64,000 bases of DNA from contig UYJD01000006.1 in the NCBI GenBank assembly GCA_900618795.1, forward strand, positions 259,550-323,549, read 5' to 3'. Under the pieces are notes generated by a model. It was given only the letters and a program-made list of their open reading frames with translations. It ran no database searches and had not been told where the DNA came from. This DNA comes from Cyanodermella asteris (taxonomy: Eukaryota > Ascomycota > Lecanoromycetes > Ostropales > Stictidaceae). Made by a program: the position numbers and the translations under genes. How positions within the stretch are numbered: position 1 is the stretch's first letter; every line of letters begins with the position of its first letter. Shown here piece after piece: positions 45,180 through 57,124 of this stretch.

Positions 45180-46795
45180 CGCTGAGACAACGCGACTACA
45201 ACCTCGCGAGTTTCACATCGACTCGATCATCTTCTGCCTCCCATCTTGCCCTGTCCGGCTCGCCTGATTTCACTCCAGCGTCTCCACTCACCATGGGGCG
45301 TAAGCAGCGCTGCATCTCACCACCATCACCGTGCATGCACGATCCTGCAAGCGCGGTGCTGGTCGTTATGGCTTCAGCCTGTGGAGATCCTCATTCTGCT
45401 CGTCAGACTTGAGATTAAGGCTTTCGAAACAGCCCTCGCCGACAGCTACTATCATGTCGATGTTGGGGCTGAAAGCTGCCGTCGCGGCTGATTCTTATCT
45501 TAGCTTCGCCAGCTTCAGTAGCCAACTGATCTGGCCCTGTTTCAAACACCAGCTTGAAACCGGACACCCCTTTTGACACTCACCACGTCCTGTCCCCAGT
45601 ATCCACCCCGACTTGGCCCGCCTCGAGCGCACTGAAACTAGCCTTTCGTCTGCTCGACACGGATGGCGCCATACTGTGGCTCTTCACGTTGCTCTCCATC
45701 GTATCCTGGGGTTACAAGCCGGTCCAGCTTCAGCTGTATCGACAAGCAGCACATGCATGAACACGCCGCTGCTCTGACTGGCCGCTCAACCAGATCAGCC
45801 CCGGTAATCGTCTGAACGCATTAGCCTCGCCCTCTGAGCGGGCCGTGTGAACCCGAAACTGCTGCCCTCTGGTGTTTTGTTTCCACAGTCCTGTGGTACG
45901 GAATGCCCTGCTCACCAGCTTTGCTGCATGCCATAGCCACCCCGGTCTGTTCACTTACCAATCCGCCAACCAGACACTCTCCCTCTCAGAGGTCGATCTT
46001 GCGGAGCTGGGATCCACCGGCGCTGCGAAAGATGCCTCTGTTTATGCTGACTGCTAGGTAAGAAACGTCCTTTCGCCGTGTCACCCTGGCCGCCGCTGCT
46101 ACCACCACCACCACCAGCAGTCCGTCATGCGTTCACCCCCTTCGTCCGCCAGCCTCCAGGTATGCGACTGCTACCCTAGTCTCAGAATGGCAACATCTGC
46201 ACGGGAACCTGCCCTGTCGCAGGGGTCTATCTCTTCCTCCAGACCGTGCATGGAACTTGGCATATAGATATCACGCCTCGCATTCCACCCTTTCACTGCT
46301 TTTGGTCCCAAGTGTTTCTTCGGGTGTCAAACTTGAGTATACTTGCATTGACCGGTGATTCGGGACTCTCTTTTGCTTCCAGTCTCTTCTCTGAACGTAC
46401 GCAGAGCTGGTATCTGCCTCGTCTTCTCTGTCACGCTCGCGGGGTTATAGCCGACCACCTCACGCGCAATATCTTTACGTCGATTAATACGACTCCTTGC
46501 TTCCGGAGCATTCGTCAACGTCACTCCTTGGTTCACAACTCCAAGTTCGAATCCTTGGACTACGATCTTTACTTGGCGCCTTATCCTTCGTCCCTGTATC
46601 TCGCCCTCCTTTCAGGTCATTGTGGTACGTTGACCGACCCCTTGCTTGCGCCACATGCATGAGCAGACACTGGATCACTGTATTTGAGACTCGACTCAAC
46701 ACAATCCCCGCATTGCGGACCGAGACCAAGGCAATCTGAGACAGGCAACCTGATGGCTGACAACCTACAGTTCGAACGGATTCTTGTACTACACC
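45180..46795 (+). promoter_or_regulatory. Probable long pyrimidine-rich leader of the Rua1-type regulator
   Basis: The plus strand is C/T-rich from about 45200, with many short ATG frames and intron-like donors (AG|GTAAGA at 46058). A CCA-repeat stretch lies at about 46093-46115. This is the look of the long, uORF-containing leaders common for fungal developmental regulators. Transcript extent is inferred, not seen. Confidence 0.35.
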
Positions 46796-48635
46796 ATGGA
46801 CGCCTATACCGCTAGGTGGTGAGCACTAGCTAATTCTGCTGCTGATGAAAGTTGTCGCTGATATCCTTCTTAAGTCTCCAGGTCTCCACCAACAGCTCTG
46901 ACAATATGCCACTGCAAAGGCGAAGATCCGAAATGATGAAGCGACAGAACTCTTCATTCGATGCTAGATCTGTTACCATGCGACCGACACATGGTCGGTC
47001 AAAGACAAGCATTGGTGGCATGTGGTCGGTACAGACCGACATGTCCTCAATGCAGCAGCCGCAGCAGCAATATTCGGCCGCGTCCTCGACGCCGATGTCG
47101 ATGCAGGCATACCGCTTCACCTCGCTTCCCTCAGCAGTGACGCCTTTCGGTACCCCTTTTCCTGGACCATACTTGACACCCATCACCCCCTTCACCCCAA
47201 GCGATTGGAGTGGCTCTGCTGGTCTCGACTCAAAGCAGCTTCAAGGACTGGGAATGGATTTTGCGGATTCCGACTTTGCCATGGCAACCACAGAGGGAGC
47301 CGACGATATAATACACCTCAACAACGCCGAGAATTGGGATATGACAGGTGCCGACTCACTAGACAGGCGGTCATCTACCTCAGTATCCGACGTCACCGAA
47401 ATGACAGAGAGCACTGCTGCTCACTCGAGACAAAGCTCCGCCGCTTTCGAGGGTATGGGTGACCACGATATGCGGAGATCAAGATCGCTCCACAGACACA
47501 CCCGCTCCCTATCACGAACCCCTGCATCACGCGCCGCTTCCAAACGTGCTCATCGTCGTCAGCTTTCCTGCCAGCCTGTGCCTCATTCGCGCAATCCTTC
47601 GACGTGTGGATACATGCCCCCTTTGCCACAGACCCCTGCGTTACCAACCGATCAGACCGATGCTTTGGCTATGAACTTCGATCAGTCAGTTGCGTTCATG
47701 CATTCGGGCTTCGGGGAGGGAGATGTGTTGATGGATGGCGAGTTCCATAGCAACTTTGACGCCCTCGTCGGCCTGCCTATGACCTATTCACAGTCTGCCT
47801 CATCTCACGCCGCACGCATGATGACACCTCCGTCTGATGCCGTATTCTGGGACAACAGCATCGACACAGAAGTGTTCGGCGCACAGCCTCAGCACCCGGT
47901 CGAGCATCAACATCACAACGGCTGCTGCTCGAGCGATGACCCAGAGAAACCAGACCTGTTCGAGTCGCTCCGCCAAGAGGCGTCAAATCCTCCCGAGGAA
48001 GACATGCACCCAGAAGACCCCGACATGGTGCCCCAGGAACAGGAGCCCCGCTTCGAGGGCGACCTGTACACTCCCAGATGGGTTCGTGGGCAGGGTAACA
48101 AACGCGAAGGCTACTGTGGCTTGTGCAAGCCTGGTCGCTGGCTGGTGCTTAAGAACAGTGCTTACTGGTATGACAAGTCTTTCACCCACGGAATTAGTGC
48201 TTCGACCGGCCAGCCTTTCGAAGGTCCTCGCGAAACCCGCCGGATGGCTGGGAATCCAGATGTCTGGGAGGGCCTTTGTGGAGGTTGCGATGAGTGGATC
48301 GCCTTGATCAGCAGCAAGAAGAAGGGCACTACATGGTTTCGACACGCCTACAAGGTATGTAGTTGGCAGTCGCACCTCATGCAGTCTAGCTCTAACTCGT
48401 GTTACAGTGCCATGGCAAAAACAAAGAAAATGCCAACAAGAAGTCTAAACAAGCTTCACCTCCAGTCCAGCCACTACCATACGCAAACATGAAGCCTATC
48501 CCTGCGGCAGAACTGCCTTCGCATCCAATCTACCACACTCAGCATGTAGACATGTTTGCCATGCCCACCTACGCGCCTACCACCGGCTTAGACCTTCGAG
48601 ACCAGACCCAGTTCTCCGACATGGTCTATCACTAG
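46796..48635 (+). CDS. Transcriptional regulator with C-terminal Rua1 domain
   Basis: Contains the zinc-binding Rua1 C-terminal domain (DUF4451), named after the Ustilago Rua1 activator of glycolipid synthesis. The domain starts at 'YTPRWVRGQGNKREGYCGLC' (about residue 388 counted from the ATG at 46906) with CxxC pairs at 404/407 and 458/461 and a closing RHAYKCH across the intron 48355-48407. The last exon is 48408-48635. The N-terminal ~380 residues are Ser/Gln/Pro-rich with Arg-Ser stretches and Met-rich activation-like segments. Two starts are possible. ATG 46906 (MPLQRRRSEMMKR) gives 558 aa. ATG 46796, in strong context, joins in frame through an intron 46819-46874 and adds about 34 residues (MDAYTA...LQVSTNSSDN). 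No DNA-binding C2H2 array is seen outside the Rua1 domain. Targets unknown. Confidence 0.87.
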
Positions 48636-51600
48636 ACTGAATCTGTTGCTTGGGCACCGGCTGCCCCACGTCCTACTCCACCAACCCTCGCTCATCAACG
48701 CAATTCACCGTTGATGGCCGTCACGACCTTGACGCATTGAACGCCCTTTTCTTACGCTCTTTTATCGAACCTTGGTAATGCTTAGTACGTCCTTTAATGC
48801 GGTGGAGAGAGCCACGGGCGGTAATAGATCCGGAAGGATTGAGTCTCGTTCTCGAGAGATGTCTGATCACAAGGCCATACGCCGACGAATGATTTCTTAT
48901 GTATGGGGATGGGATGAACGACGAAACTGCACCTAATACTAGGCAGATATGCCATGACCGGAATACGATGATCATACTATCAATCCTGATATACCATCCG
49001 CTGGCTCGCATGCTTTGTGTGTTTGGTGGCATTGGCCGGGGCCTTCAAGGCCTTGTCTTGTCTGTAGGTACATGCGCTGGTCCAGGAATACCACGTATAT
49101 GAGTGCTCATCAAATATATTTTGCTCGCTTGTCTAAGGCTTCGACAATAAGTGACAATTCCCAACCAGCGCTCTACGAGTCGGAGAAAATCCGTGAGAGT
49201 ATATTCTGTTGACTGATGGCCGTCTACGTACTACGTCCCAGACGTTCACGGCGCACAGCGGCAGAGCAACGAAGCCATGAAGCTGGTGGGCCCATTGTCT
49301 GCGACCGAAGATTCTCTTTGCAAGCAAAGTACGCACATACCTAGGTACTGAACAGCTGCAAGCGCAATGGAGCCGATGTCAAAGACTCAAAAGTTCACCG
49401 CTCACGGGCAACACAAACAGAGCCCCTGACTCAGCGGCGTGCGGCGTGGCGTTTGACAGGACTTTCTGCACGCGAGCGCTCCCATGTCCTGCATGTTGTT
49501 TTCCATCGCCTCGACAATTACATACAGTCATGATGCAACAGTCATTTCGGCTTAGATTGAATGCTGCTCAAACCATACCCGTCCCAGAAAGGCAGAATTC
49601 ACGAACCGGCGGCGGGCAGATGAGATCGGCGGGCCCGTTTCATTACTTATCTCTGGAAGTTGTGTAGCTAGCTCATCGATCAGCCTCTTGCTTCGTTAGC
49701 GGCAGAGCTAGGCGGCGGGCGTGGGCTGCCACCCGGGCGCCCGTCATCTGGAATGGGCGGCTGCAATTGGGCCGCCGCGTCGCGGACGGCGGTACAAGGG
49801 GTCAGAAGAAGAAGAAGCAAAAAGAACCCTGGAACCGAGGTAGGCGGGCTAGCACCCATGCGGGCAGTTGATCAGTGGTGCGGCAGCGAGGGCACGGGCT
49901 CAGGGCCGTCTGGCCCATCAGTTTTGTAGGCGTCGCTGCTAAATTTACAACAATGCTTGGCGGGTGTGAAACGAGGCTAGAAGGGGTCTGCTGGACGCTG
50001 CTTTTGTCGATGGCGAAAGACCTTCCGCATCGCGACGCTTTCAAACGCTGCGAGCGTCTGCTGGACTGTTGAGCGTCAACGGCCATGTACAGAGACGGAC
50101 ACGTCCACAATCCATCGGGAAGAGGACAGATGGCTCTTCAAAACAGCATGCAACGTCTTGCAGCGCTTGATGGCAAGCCATACGGTGCGCGGCCGGAAAG
50201 AGCCCGACCATGGCAGTGCTTTCCTAAGCTGCGCCTCGTTGATCAGTACGGTCACCAACGTCGGAAGGACAATATTGTCATGTTATGTCCCCGTGCCGCC
50301 AAAATTGATACTTCCATCAGCAATGCTCGAGATCGCCATGCGGTCGGCTGCTTGCGATGCAGGTGTTCCTGGATTGTCACTGTTCGTTCATTTATTGGAC
50401 AAAGTTTCTTTTTCGGAGTCTCGGCTGTCGACCCTCCGAAAGCTCATTTGGCACCTTGGAAGCATTCTGGAATATTGTTGAACAATAACGATCGATCTCT
50501 GTGCCAATAGCGGCAACGACAGAATAAAGAAATCTTCGGACACGACTCGGCAGGCGAGACACGATGGTTGGCCACGCAAGCGTGCATGGTAAAACACATT
50601 GACACAAATGCAGATACCCCGTGTTCCACGCCTGATCCGGAGGAGACACGGCCACAGTTGACTTAGTGAGGCCGTAGAGAGGACGGAGGAATCAAAGGAT
50701 TGGCCAGCGGGATGCTCTTCGTTACGTAACGGCCGTGAAAGAGGTTGAAAAAGAGGCCAACAGAGGGCTGCATATGCGCTTCTCTGTTCTGGTGATGGCT
50801 GTCAGTCAAGACTAGTAGGCGAGTGGACCCTGGCATACATACGAGGCTCACTTCGCATAGGTCCATGGCGCGCAAAGTTCCTTGCGATGGCTAGATAGCT
50901 CCTACAAAATGTATTGACAGCAAACATTTGACAGCCGACTAAGTCATCGTCAACACGTGCTCATGACTTCTACCACAAGTCGACAAGCTCTCAAGACATG
51001 CGGGCCCATGCAGGCAGACCAGCAGCGTTGGCAGCGTTGGACGGCAGCGATAGGCTGACAGAATCGGCGGGTAACGACGACTGGGGGGAGGAGTGAGTGA
51101 AGCAGTGGCTGATTGGCAGATTGTCGGCGTCAAGGTCTCGTTGCCCATGTTGTTGGCCGCAGGGTCGAGGACTCGAATGGCTGGCCTCTGGGCTATACAT
51201 AGAGACTGCTGACGCCGCTGATTGGATCGAGGGTAGTATAAGCGCTGCGGGAGAGCGAGGAGGGCGAACAGCATCGTTGTCGCAGTCGCATCGTTGTTTG
51301 CGCCGCGCGTATCGCAACTGTTCGAGGATCTGGCTGCCAGCATAGCATCGTCGATGCGGTGAAGGAGACGGCAGCGATGTGTAGGTATTGGAGCGCAGAG
51401 CACACGGTCAGCGAAGCCGTAGCTGGAACAAACAAAGCAGTAGCTCACAAAGTACCTCTGTTGGTAGCGCGGCCCCGTGGGAAGTAGCTGTGGAGCGCTC
51501 GCTGTCCTGCGGGCTGCAGGTAGTAGGTAGACGCTCAGCACAGACTTTGTCTCCAGCCCGCCGCCTTTACTGTCCATCCGCCGTTGCGTCTGCCTCATTT

Positions 51601-52493
51601 GCTCGCATTCCCATTCCACGTCCTGTTCACCTCACCTCGATTCCACCGCAAGCGCCGTGTCGGCTCCACGCCGATCCCTTCTTCACCACCGCCTTCTATC
51701 CTTCTGCCGTGCTTCTTTCAACTCCATTCTCCACCACATCCTCCGAGTCCTCACACGATCACGCCCGCCCGTCCGACTTCTATACCTATCCACTTCCTCA
51801 CCCCGGCTTCTCCTTCCTATTGGTCCCATCTGTTCTTCTAATCCTGGATCGCCCAGTCGTCTGTCCTCCAGTCCACCACTAATCGCCTCTCTCGGAGCCT
51901 CTGACCCTCTTTGACCTGTCTTCTGCAGAACATCTACCGCTTCCACTCGCGCCGACACCCTTCTTCAGTCGGTACTACCTGCTCGCCGCAGCGGCATCTT
52001 TGGAGGCAAGAGGAGGCACGCGCAGGCATGCGATAGCTCAAGACAACTGGTCAAACGGTCCAGCGCTTAGTATACCGAGAGGTGAGTGGCCCTAAATCCG
52101 CTTGCTTTCTTCTATTGGCCGTGCCATAGCCAGCTCTTCCAAGCCGGCTCCTCACCACGCTGTTCAGCAAGGCTTGTACATGTTAGCGCTCGTCTCTGGC
52201 GTCAGGAAACATAGCTGCCGTGAAAGCCTGTCGAGTCCTCGTCGTCCTTCCCTCTTTGACTCGGTCCTGACCTCACCTCTGCTGTGCGACGGCTGCGACA
52301 TGGCCGCGGTCGCTCTTTGTGACAGTACAATCATGTTGAACTCGAATACTGACCGTTACTTTTGCAGACAACAGTCTCCAACTCACCCTCGCAATCCTTC
52401 TTTTCCAGCAAGAATGACCGCCGGTCGGTTGGCTTGAATGCTTCTGCAGGAAATACATACTCTGGGCGCAACGTCGTCGGTCCGTCTTTAATA
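48636..52493. other. Interval with the phosphatase leader, 3.9 kb
   Basis: 48636-51500 has no recognisable gene; the 226-codon minus frame at 50939-51619 starts at GTG and has no motif. From about 51540 the plus strand becomes strongly C/T-rich up to 52080. A probable 5'-UTR intron runs from GTGAGT at 52082 to TTTTGCAG at 52366, just before the phosphatase start. A pair of ATTGG (inverted CCAAT) boxes lies near 51114 and 51220. Confidence 0.45.
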
Positions 52494-55400
52494 ATGCCTG
52501 TATTGACGGGCAGCCATTCCCTCGTTGCTTCGACGACTACATTACCCAGTCTGCTAGAAACGGACGATCATGGCAGGATAGCTCCATACAACCCGTCCTC
52601 TTCCACCTCATCTTTGGGACGAACCTTGCGCCCTCAGCCTCAGTCGTCTGGGCCCGCACCAAACAACGTAGTGCGATCGAATCTTGTCAACGATTCCGCC
52701 ACTTCTTCACCCTCGACCACCACTTCTACTCTCAATTCCGCTGTGACTGACACTTCGCCCGTCTCGTCACCACAGTCGCCTAGCTCTTTAATGTATTCTC
52801 CTTTCAGACATCAAAAGAACTCAGAGGGTGCATCCGGCGGATTGGCGCTCGATATACCGAACACACATATGGATCGCAGCCGCAAAGATGATGCCTCACC
52901 CGTCAGGCCCAGCACGTCCATGTCCGATAGCGCTGCGTTGCGCAAAGGCAGAAACATGAAAAACTTATCCATTAACACAAACGGCATCAGCGCAAAGAAG
53001 ACCATAGACAGCAGATCGACCCAGAACGATCCCCCTCGACCAGCAACCCAGGCCGGTCCTGCTCCTACATTCAAGGCAGGGAGTTTACCGGCGGTTTCAG
53101 AGTCCGCGCCAGTGTCGCCCTCTTTCATCATACCTAAAATGCCTCCCCGCAGGAAGCCCAGCAAATTGGGTCTGACCATCAGCACACCAGATGACCAGAA
53201 ACCTGTCATACCGCCAACTCCTGGATTTGGAGCGTCTCTAGCGCTGCGGACGGGAACTGCACAGGCCCCGCTCCAGACAATACCGCAAACCCCAGCATTC
53301 CCGCCTGCCCTGAACCTTCAACGATCAGCGCCGGCAAGCGACAACGTAATGTCACCATCGCTTGGTCCGCCGGGAGGTATGTCGTTTCCAGCCGTTACTG
53401 GTAGAGAAATGCGGACCCCAGGGCTGGCTCCTTCGGGTGGCATGACGCTTCCTCCTTTCGGCAGTGTCGAGAGCAGTCCTTCCAAACGATCCAGTCCCGG
53501 CACTGACCGGTCTACTCCCGCTGGATTGAACGAGCACCGATCGACGGAGAGCACGGGGACTAGCTCAGAGATTGTCAATCAGACCATCGCATACACTAAC
53601 AGTATTCCCGCTTCTGATCGGCCGTTGTCACAAGAGGTCAAATCGCCAAGCTACCCGGATGGACCAGCATGCATATATCCACCCAACGTCTATCTTTATC
53701 ATCAGCCGACCGCCAGTGAAGCTCGAGACTTTGATGTGATCATCAACGTGGCACGTGAGGTGATCAACCCCTTTGAGATTGAGGCAGAGGAGGAAAAGGC
53801 ACGATTACGCGCGAAGAACACTGAGCCTGTTCAGCCTGCGAAGCCCAGTTACAGGAGTGTCGGTGTCCAGGTCGAACTGCTTACCGAGGACTATCCCCCT
53901 CGCCAGTCGAAAAGTGAGCCACCTAACAGCGCAGCCTCTAATGTTTCTTTCCATGACGCCCTGGAGCGCCTCGAGATCTCCCCTGACGATGAAGCACCCC
54001 CAACTCCAAGGGCCTCTAAGCGAGAGCCAGAATACATCCATTTGCCGTGGGAACACAATTCCAAAGTATACGAGGAATGGTACGAGATTTGCAAATTGAT
54101 TGACGAGCGAGTGAAGAAGGGCAAGAAAGTTCTCATACACTGTCAACTGGGCGTCTCACGCAGCGCATCCTTGATCGTCGCATACGGGATCTTTCAAAAT
54201 CCTCGACTGGCACCGGACGAAGCAAGGGAGCAAGCCAAGCAGCGAAGTCGATGGATCGACCTCAATATGCACTTCATGTACGAGCTTGGAGACTTCAAGA
54301 AGCTCTTGCAAAAGAAGGGCGTTCCTGGTGCAGAGATTCCGAGGTCTACCGCAGTGCCGAAGCCAATCAACCCTGGCCTATACCGGAGCAAGACGGATAG
54401 CGCGATGTTGTCGCCTGTGCTTTCAATGCCGCCAACCCCGTTGTCAGCCGTGAGCGACATGTCAGGGTCTGCGCCAATTAGCAGTGACGAAAGCAGGGGC
54501 GAACAATTTGCTGTCGGTGGTGAAAGTGGACTGACCACACCTGGGCCTTCTTCCGCATCGAACGATGCGCCTCTCTTTCCTGTGAAGCATCAACATGAAC
54601 CGTCGCCGGCGCTGCCCGCAATGGCTACCCGGGCAAAGCTAGCCAACAATCTAACAGACTCTGTCCGTCTTCCAGCCCCGTCAGATGTTCCCGCGCGACA
54701 GCCATCGCCAGCTTTGAGAACTCCTGGGTTCTCGGACATGCCTGGAGGCTGGGCTAGAACACCTGCCGACAGCCGTCCCGTCTCGATGGTCTTCCCAGGC
54801 GCATCTTCTGCGACAGATTCACAGATAATCAAACATGCAGAGAGGACTCCAACACAATCGTCGCCAGCTCCGTCGCCTGAGCCCTCGATAAAATCCGCAG
54901 AAGACAAGTCCAAACGACCGGCGTCATTTCGTGGCCTGCCTCGCATACCCTCTTTCGGTTCGGGTCTGAGCAGTTTGGGCTCTTTCTTCTTGAAGCGATC
55001 TAGTTCGGCAGCATCGAAGCGTTCACGGACAAGCTCACCAGTGCCATCCGAAACGCCGTTTTCGTATCAACGCAGGACCAGCACTCAGGCCATTGTACCG
55101 ATCCCCAGATCAGAAGCTGATCCTGCGCCACAATCTGGTCTCAAAAAGCCGCCTTCGTTACCGTCCCTACGGACCATGTTCCAGGGGAATTCCACCCCTC
55201 ACAAGCCTTCACTGAACCTGACTCTGGAGACAATTCCGCAGAGTGCGGTCGGTCAAGGCCCCTCTGATAGCGAGCTGGCTGCAATGCTGAGCCCTAGGGC
55301 CCAAGAATTCTTGCCAGCGCCTTTCCTTCGTCCCACCACAAGCCACCACGCTATGAGCGGTCTGACCATGGATCAGCACAAGGAGGCTGAAGGCAAAAGC

Positions 55401-55703
55401 AGTGGAGGGCGGAAGCGGCAAAGTCTTAGTCTGGAAGAGATGAACGCCCTGAATGCAACCAACGCTGCGGTGAATCAGTTTGCGATTGCGGGGCTTAAGC
55501 GTGCTGGAAGCGGATCAAGAGGCAGGAAAAGCTCCGCACCACTTCCGATTGTCCCAATTAACGGGCAGGTGGCCATGAAGGACGAAGATGTCAGAGAGCT
55601 GATGAGCCCCGGTGCGCAAGACAGAGATCCCCGAAGCCCGCCCACGCACGGCACACTCGCAAAGGAGGAAAGGATCATGCCTAGCATCGACGATGTGCTC
55701 TAA
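52494..55703 (+). CDS. Dual-specificity protein phosphatase, MAPK-phosphatase (Msg5-like) type
   Basis: Predicted to dephosphorylate Tyr and Thr/Ser, probably in MAP-kinase feedback as for yeast Msg5. 1069 aa from ATG 52494 (MPVLTGSHSLVASTTTLPSL); the open frame reaches upstream to the intron acceptor at 52366 without another ATG. A ~390-residue Ser/Pro/Thr-rich N-terminus precedes the catalytic domain. That domain opens with 'FDVIINVAREVINPFE' (about residue 411), is interrupted by a ~95-residue acidic insert and resumes 'YIHLPWEHNSKVYEEW'. The P-loop is HCQLGVSRSAS with catalytic Cys550. It ends near 'DLNMHFMYELGDFKKLLQKK'. A ~460-residue disordered tail with many SP/TP sites and basic patches follows. 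Similar inserts occur in Msg5-like fungal enzymes, so the split is probably family-typical. A docking motif for a specific kinase was not identified. Confidence 0.9.
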   Translation: MPVLTGSHSLVASTTTLPSLLETDDHGRIAPYNPSSSTSSLGRTLRPQPQSSGPAPNNVVRSNLVNDSATSSPSTTTSTLNSAVTDTSPVSSPQSPSSLMYSPFRHQKNSEGASGGLALDIPNTHMDRSRKDDASPVRPSTSMSDSAALRKGRNMKNLSINTNGISAKKTIDSRSTQNDPPRPATQAGPAPTFKAGSLPAVSESAPVSPSFIIPKMPPRRKPSKLGLTISTPDDQKPVIPPTPGFGASLALRTGTAQAPLQTIPQTPAFPPALNLQRSAPASDNVMSPSLGPPGGMSFPAVTGREMRTPGLAPSGGMTLPPFGSVESSPSKRSSPGTDRSTPAGLNEHRSTESTGTSSEIVNQTIAYTNSIPASDRPLSQEVKSPSYPDGPACIYPPNVYLYHQPTASEARDFDVIINVAREVINPFEIEAEEEKARLRAKNTEPVQPAKPSYRSVGVQVELLTEDYPPRQSKSEPPNSAASNVSFHDALERLEISPDDEAPPTPRASKREPEYIHLPWEHNSKVYEEWYEICKLIDERVKKGKKVLIHCQLGVSRSASLIVAYGIFQNPRLAPDEAREQAKQRSRWIDLNMHFMYELGDFKKLLQKKGVPGAEIPRSTAVPKPINPGLYRSKTDSAMLSPVLSMPPTPLSAVSDMSGSAPISSDESRGEQFAVGGESGLTTPGPSSASNDAPLFPVKHQHEPSPALPAMATRAKLANNLTDSVRLPAPSDVPARQPSPALRTPGFSDMPGGWARTPADSRPVSMVFPGASSATDSQIIKHAERTPTQSSPAPSPEPSIKSAEDKSKRPASFRGLPRIPSFGSGLSSLGSFFLKRSSSAASKRSRTSSPVPSETPFSYQRRTSTQAIVPIPRSEADPAPQSGLKKPPSLPSLRTMFQGNSTPHKPSLNLTLETIPQSAVGQGPSDSELAAMLSPRAQEFLPAPFLRPTTSHHAMSGLTMDQHKEAEGKSSGGRKRQSLSLEEMNALNATNAAVNQFAIAGLKRAGSGSRGRKSSAPLPIVPINGQVAMKDEDVRELMSPGAQDRDPRSPPTHGTLAKEERIMPSIDDVL

Positions 55704-57124
55704 ATAGTAACGCTTGACAATTACACACTTTGGGTATCGTGGAGCCCAACCTGGCTGTCTTATTTACGACGAAAAGCATTGAGGGTGTCGGCGTCACTTG
55801 CGATTGAGATGGCGTGCCGGTTGCGCCGGTCGTGATTCGGTAAATGCCATCTTCTGGCACACGAGAGCTCATCCTTGAGGCTTGCAGGGCATCATGGGGT
55901 GAGGTTTTTCGCAGGTTGTTCATTCTTCATTTATGTTCTTCGAGCGCTTTTCACAATCATTTGCGCATTTCAGTTACGCTCGCTACGACTGTGCATGCCT
56001 TGTAAGGAAATACGCAAGGCCGGATTTCTTTGGGTCGAATCATGGATTGGACTACAAGTGGATATGGCAGACATTCTGCATGAGGAGTCTTGTGGAGGGA
56101 AATTCTGCCTCAACGAAGAGCGGGATTCGATCATAGCTCATGTCGAGACAATGACAACCCATATGACTCGAAACTATCTACCCATACATGCTTGGATCAT
56201 TGTGACCTTCTCCATCGTAGTATAATGTGGGACGCGGCCACGTAAGCACGTCAGCTTATCTTCAATTCTCGATGTACGTTGATTGCAAGGGCTCCTGTTG
56301 GAGAAGGAATGTGAAGCTGCGGGTCAGAGAGGTTTCGCTGGTGTGGTGTTGCCACACCGTTCCCGAAATAAAGGCGCATAGTGCCACATCAGCATGCTGA
56401 CTTTTCGGAGGCTCGAAGGAAGCTTCGAGGAGGGGCGAATCTTTCCGCCGCAAAAGCGAGATGTGGAGTCCAACGTTCACGTTCGGTGAAGCCGGAGGCT
56501 CAAAACTTTGTTACCTGAGGACCCGCTTGCGTCCCGTTATATATTGACGGAGCCGCTGACGATGCGTTACGCTGAATAGACTGTCTTGTTACTGTCCTAT
56601 CTACCAAGCTTATAAAGACGGTGCTGAGAATGCCGACCTAGATAGTGAGTGACAGGTATTGGAGAATGGCCGAAAGTGTAATGAACCGTTGGCCGAGACG
56701 GCATCTTGACTTGTCCGGAGCGCGCGAATTGTCTTGCAAATCGGCATACTGTAGTGCTCCGCAAACGGGCACACAGCCATCTCAAGCATCATCATCTCCA
56801 ACCAGCCCACCGTCAGGCTCTGGCTTCAAGTGGACCGACCTTCCGTGCTGACCGTTCCGCCACCTCTTTCTGCGACTCTGATTGTGGTCGGTTCTCACGT
56901 GGTCTACGCTTGCTTTGCCGCTCCGCCACGATCCTCACTTGCTTGATTTCGGACATATATAGCGCTCTATTGTCAGAATGTGACCGCACGACGGGTATCG
57001 TCAAAAGACACCTATTTTCCCCCATCGGATTCTTACATTCCATGCGATGGACCTGCATCTCGCTCCTTCCTCTTTGAAAACGCGCGACACCGTAGAGCAC
57101 TTGGGGTCTTGATCTGACTCGACC
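55704..57124. other. Intergenic, phosphatase 3' side and Zn2Cys6 promoter
   Basis: 1.4 kb. A 116-codon plus frame (55875-56225) lies in the phosphatase 3' region and has no motif. No gene seen. Confidence 0.45.

Noticed and set aside
46540-46570. tRNA-like T-arm (CCAAGTTCGAATCCTTGG)
   Set aside because: Loop is 8 nt instead of 7 and no D-arm, anticodon arm or acceptor stem can be folded around it.
50939-51619. 226-codon minus-strand frame
   Set aside because: GTG start, no motif, random-looking composition, and lies over the pyrimidine-rich phosphatase leader region.
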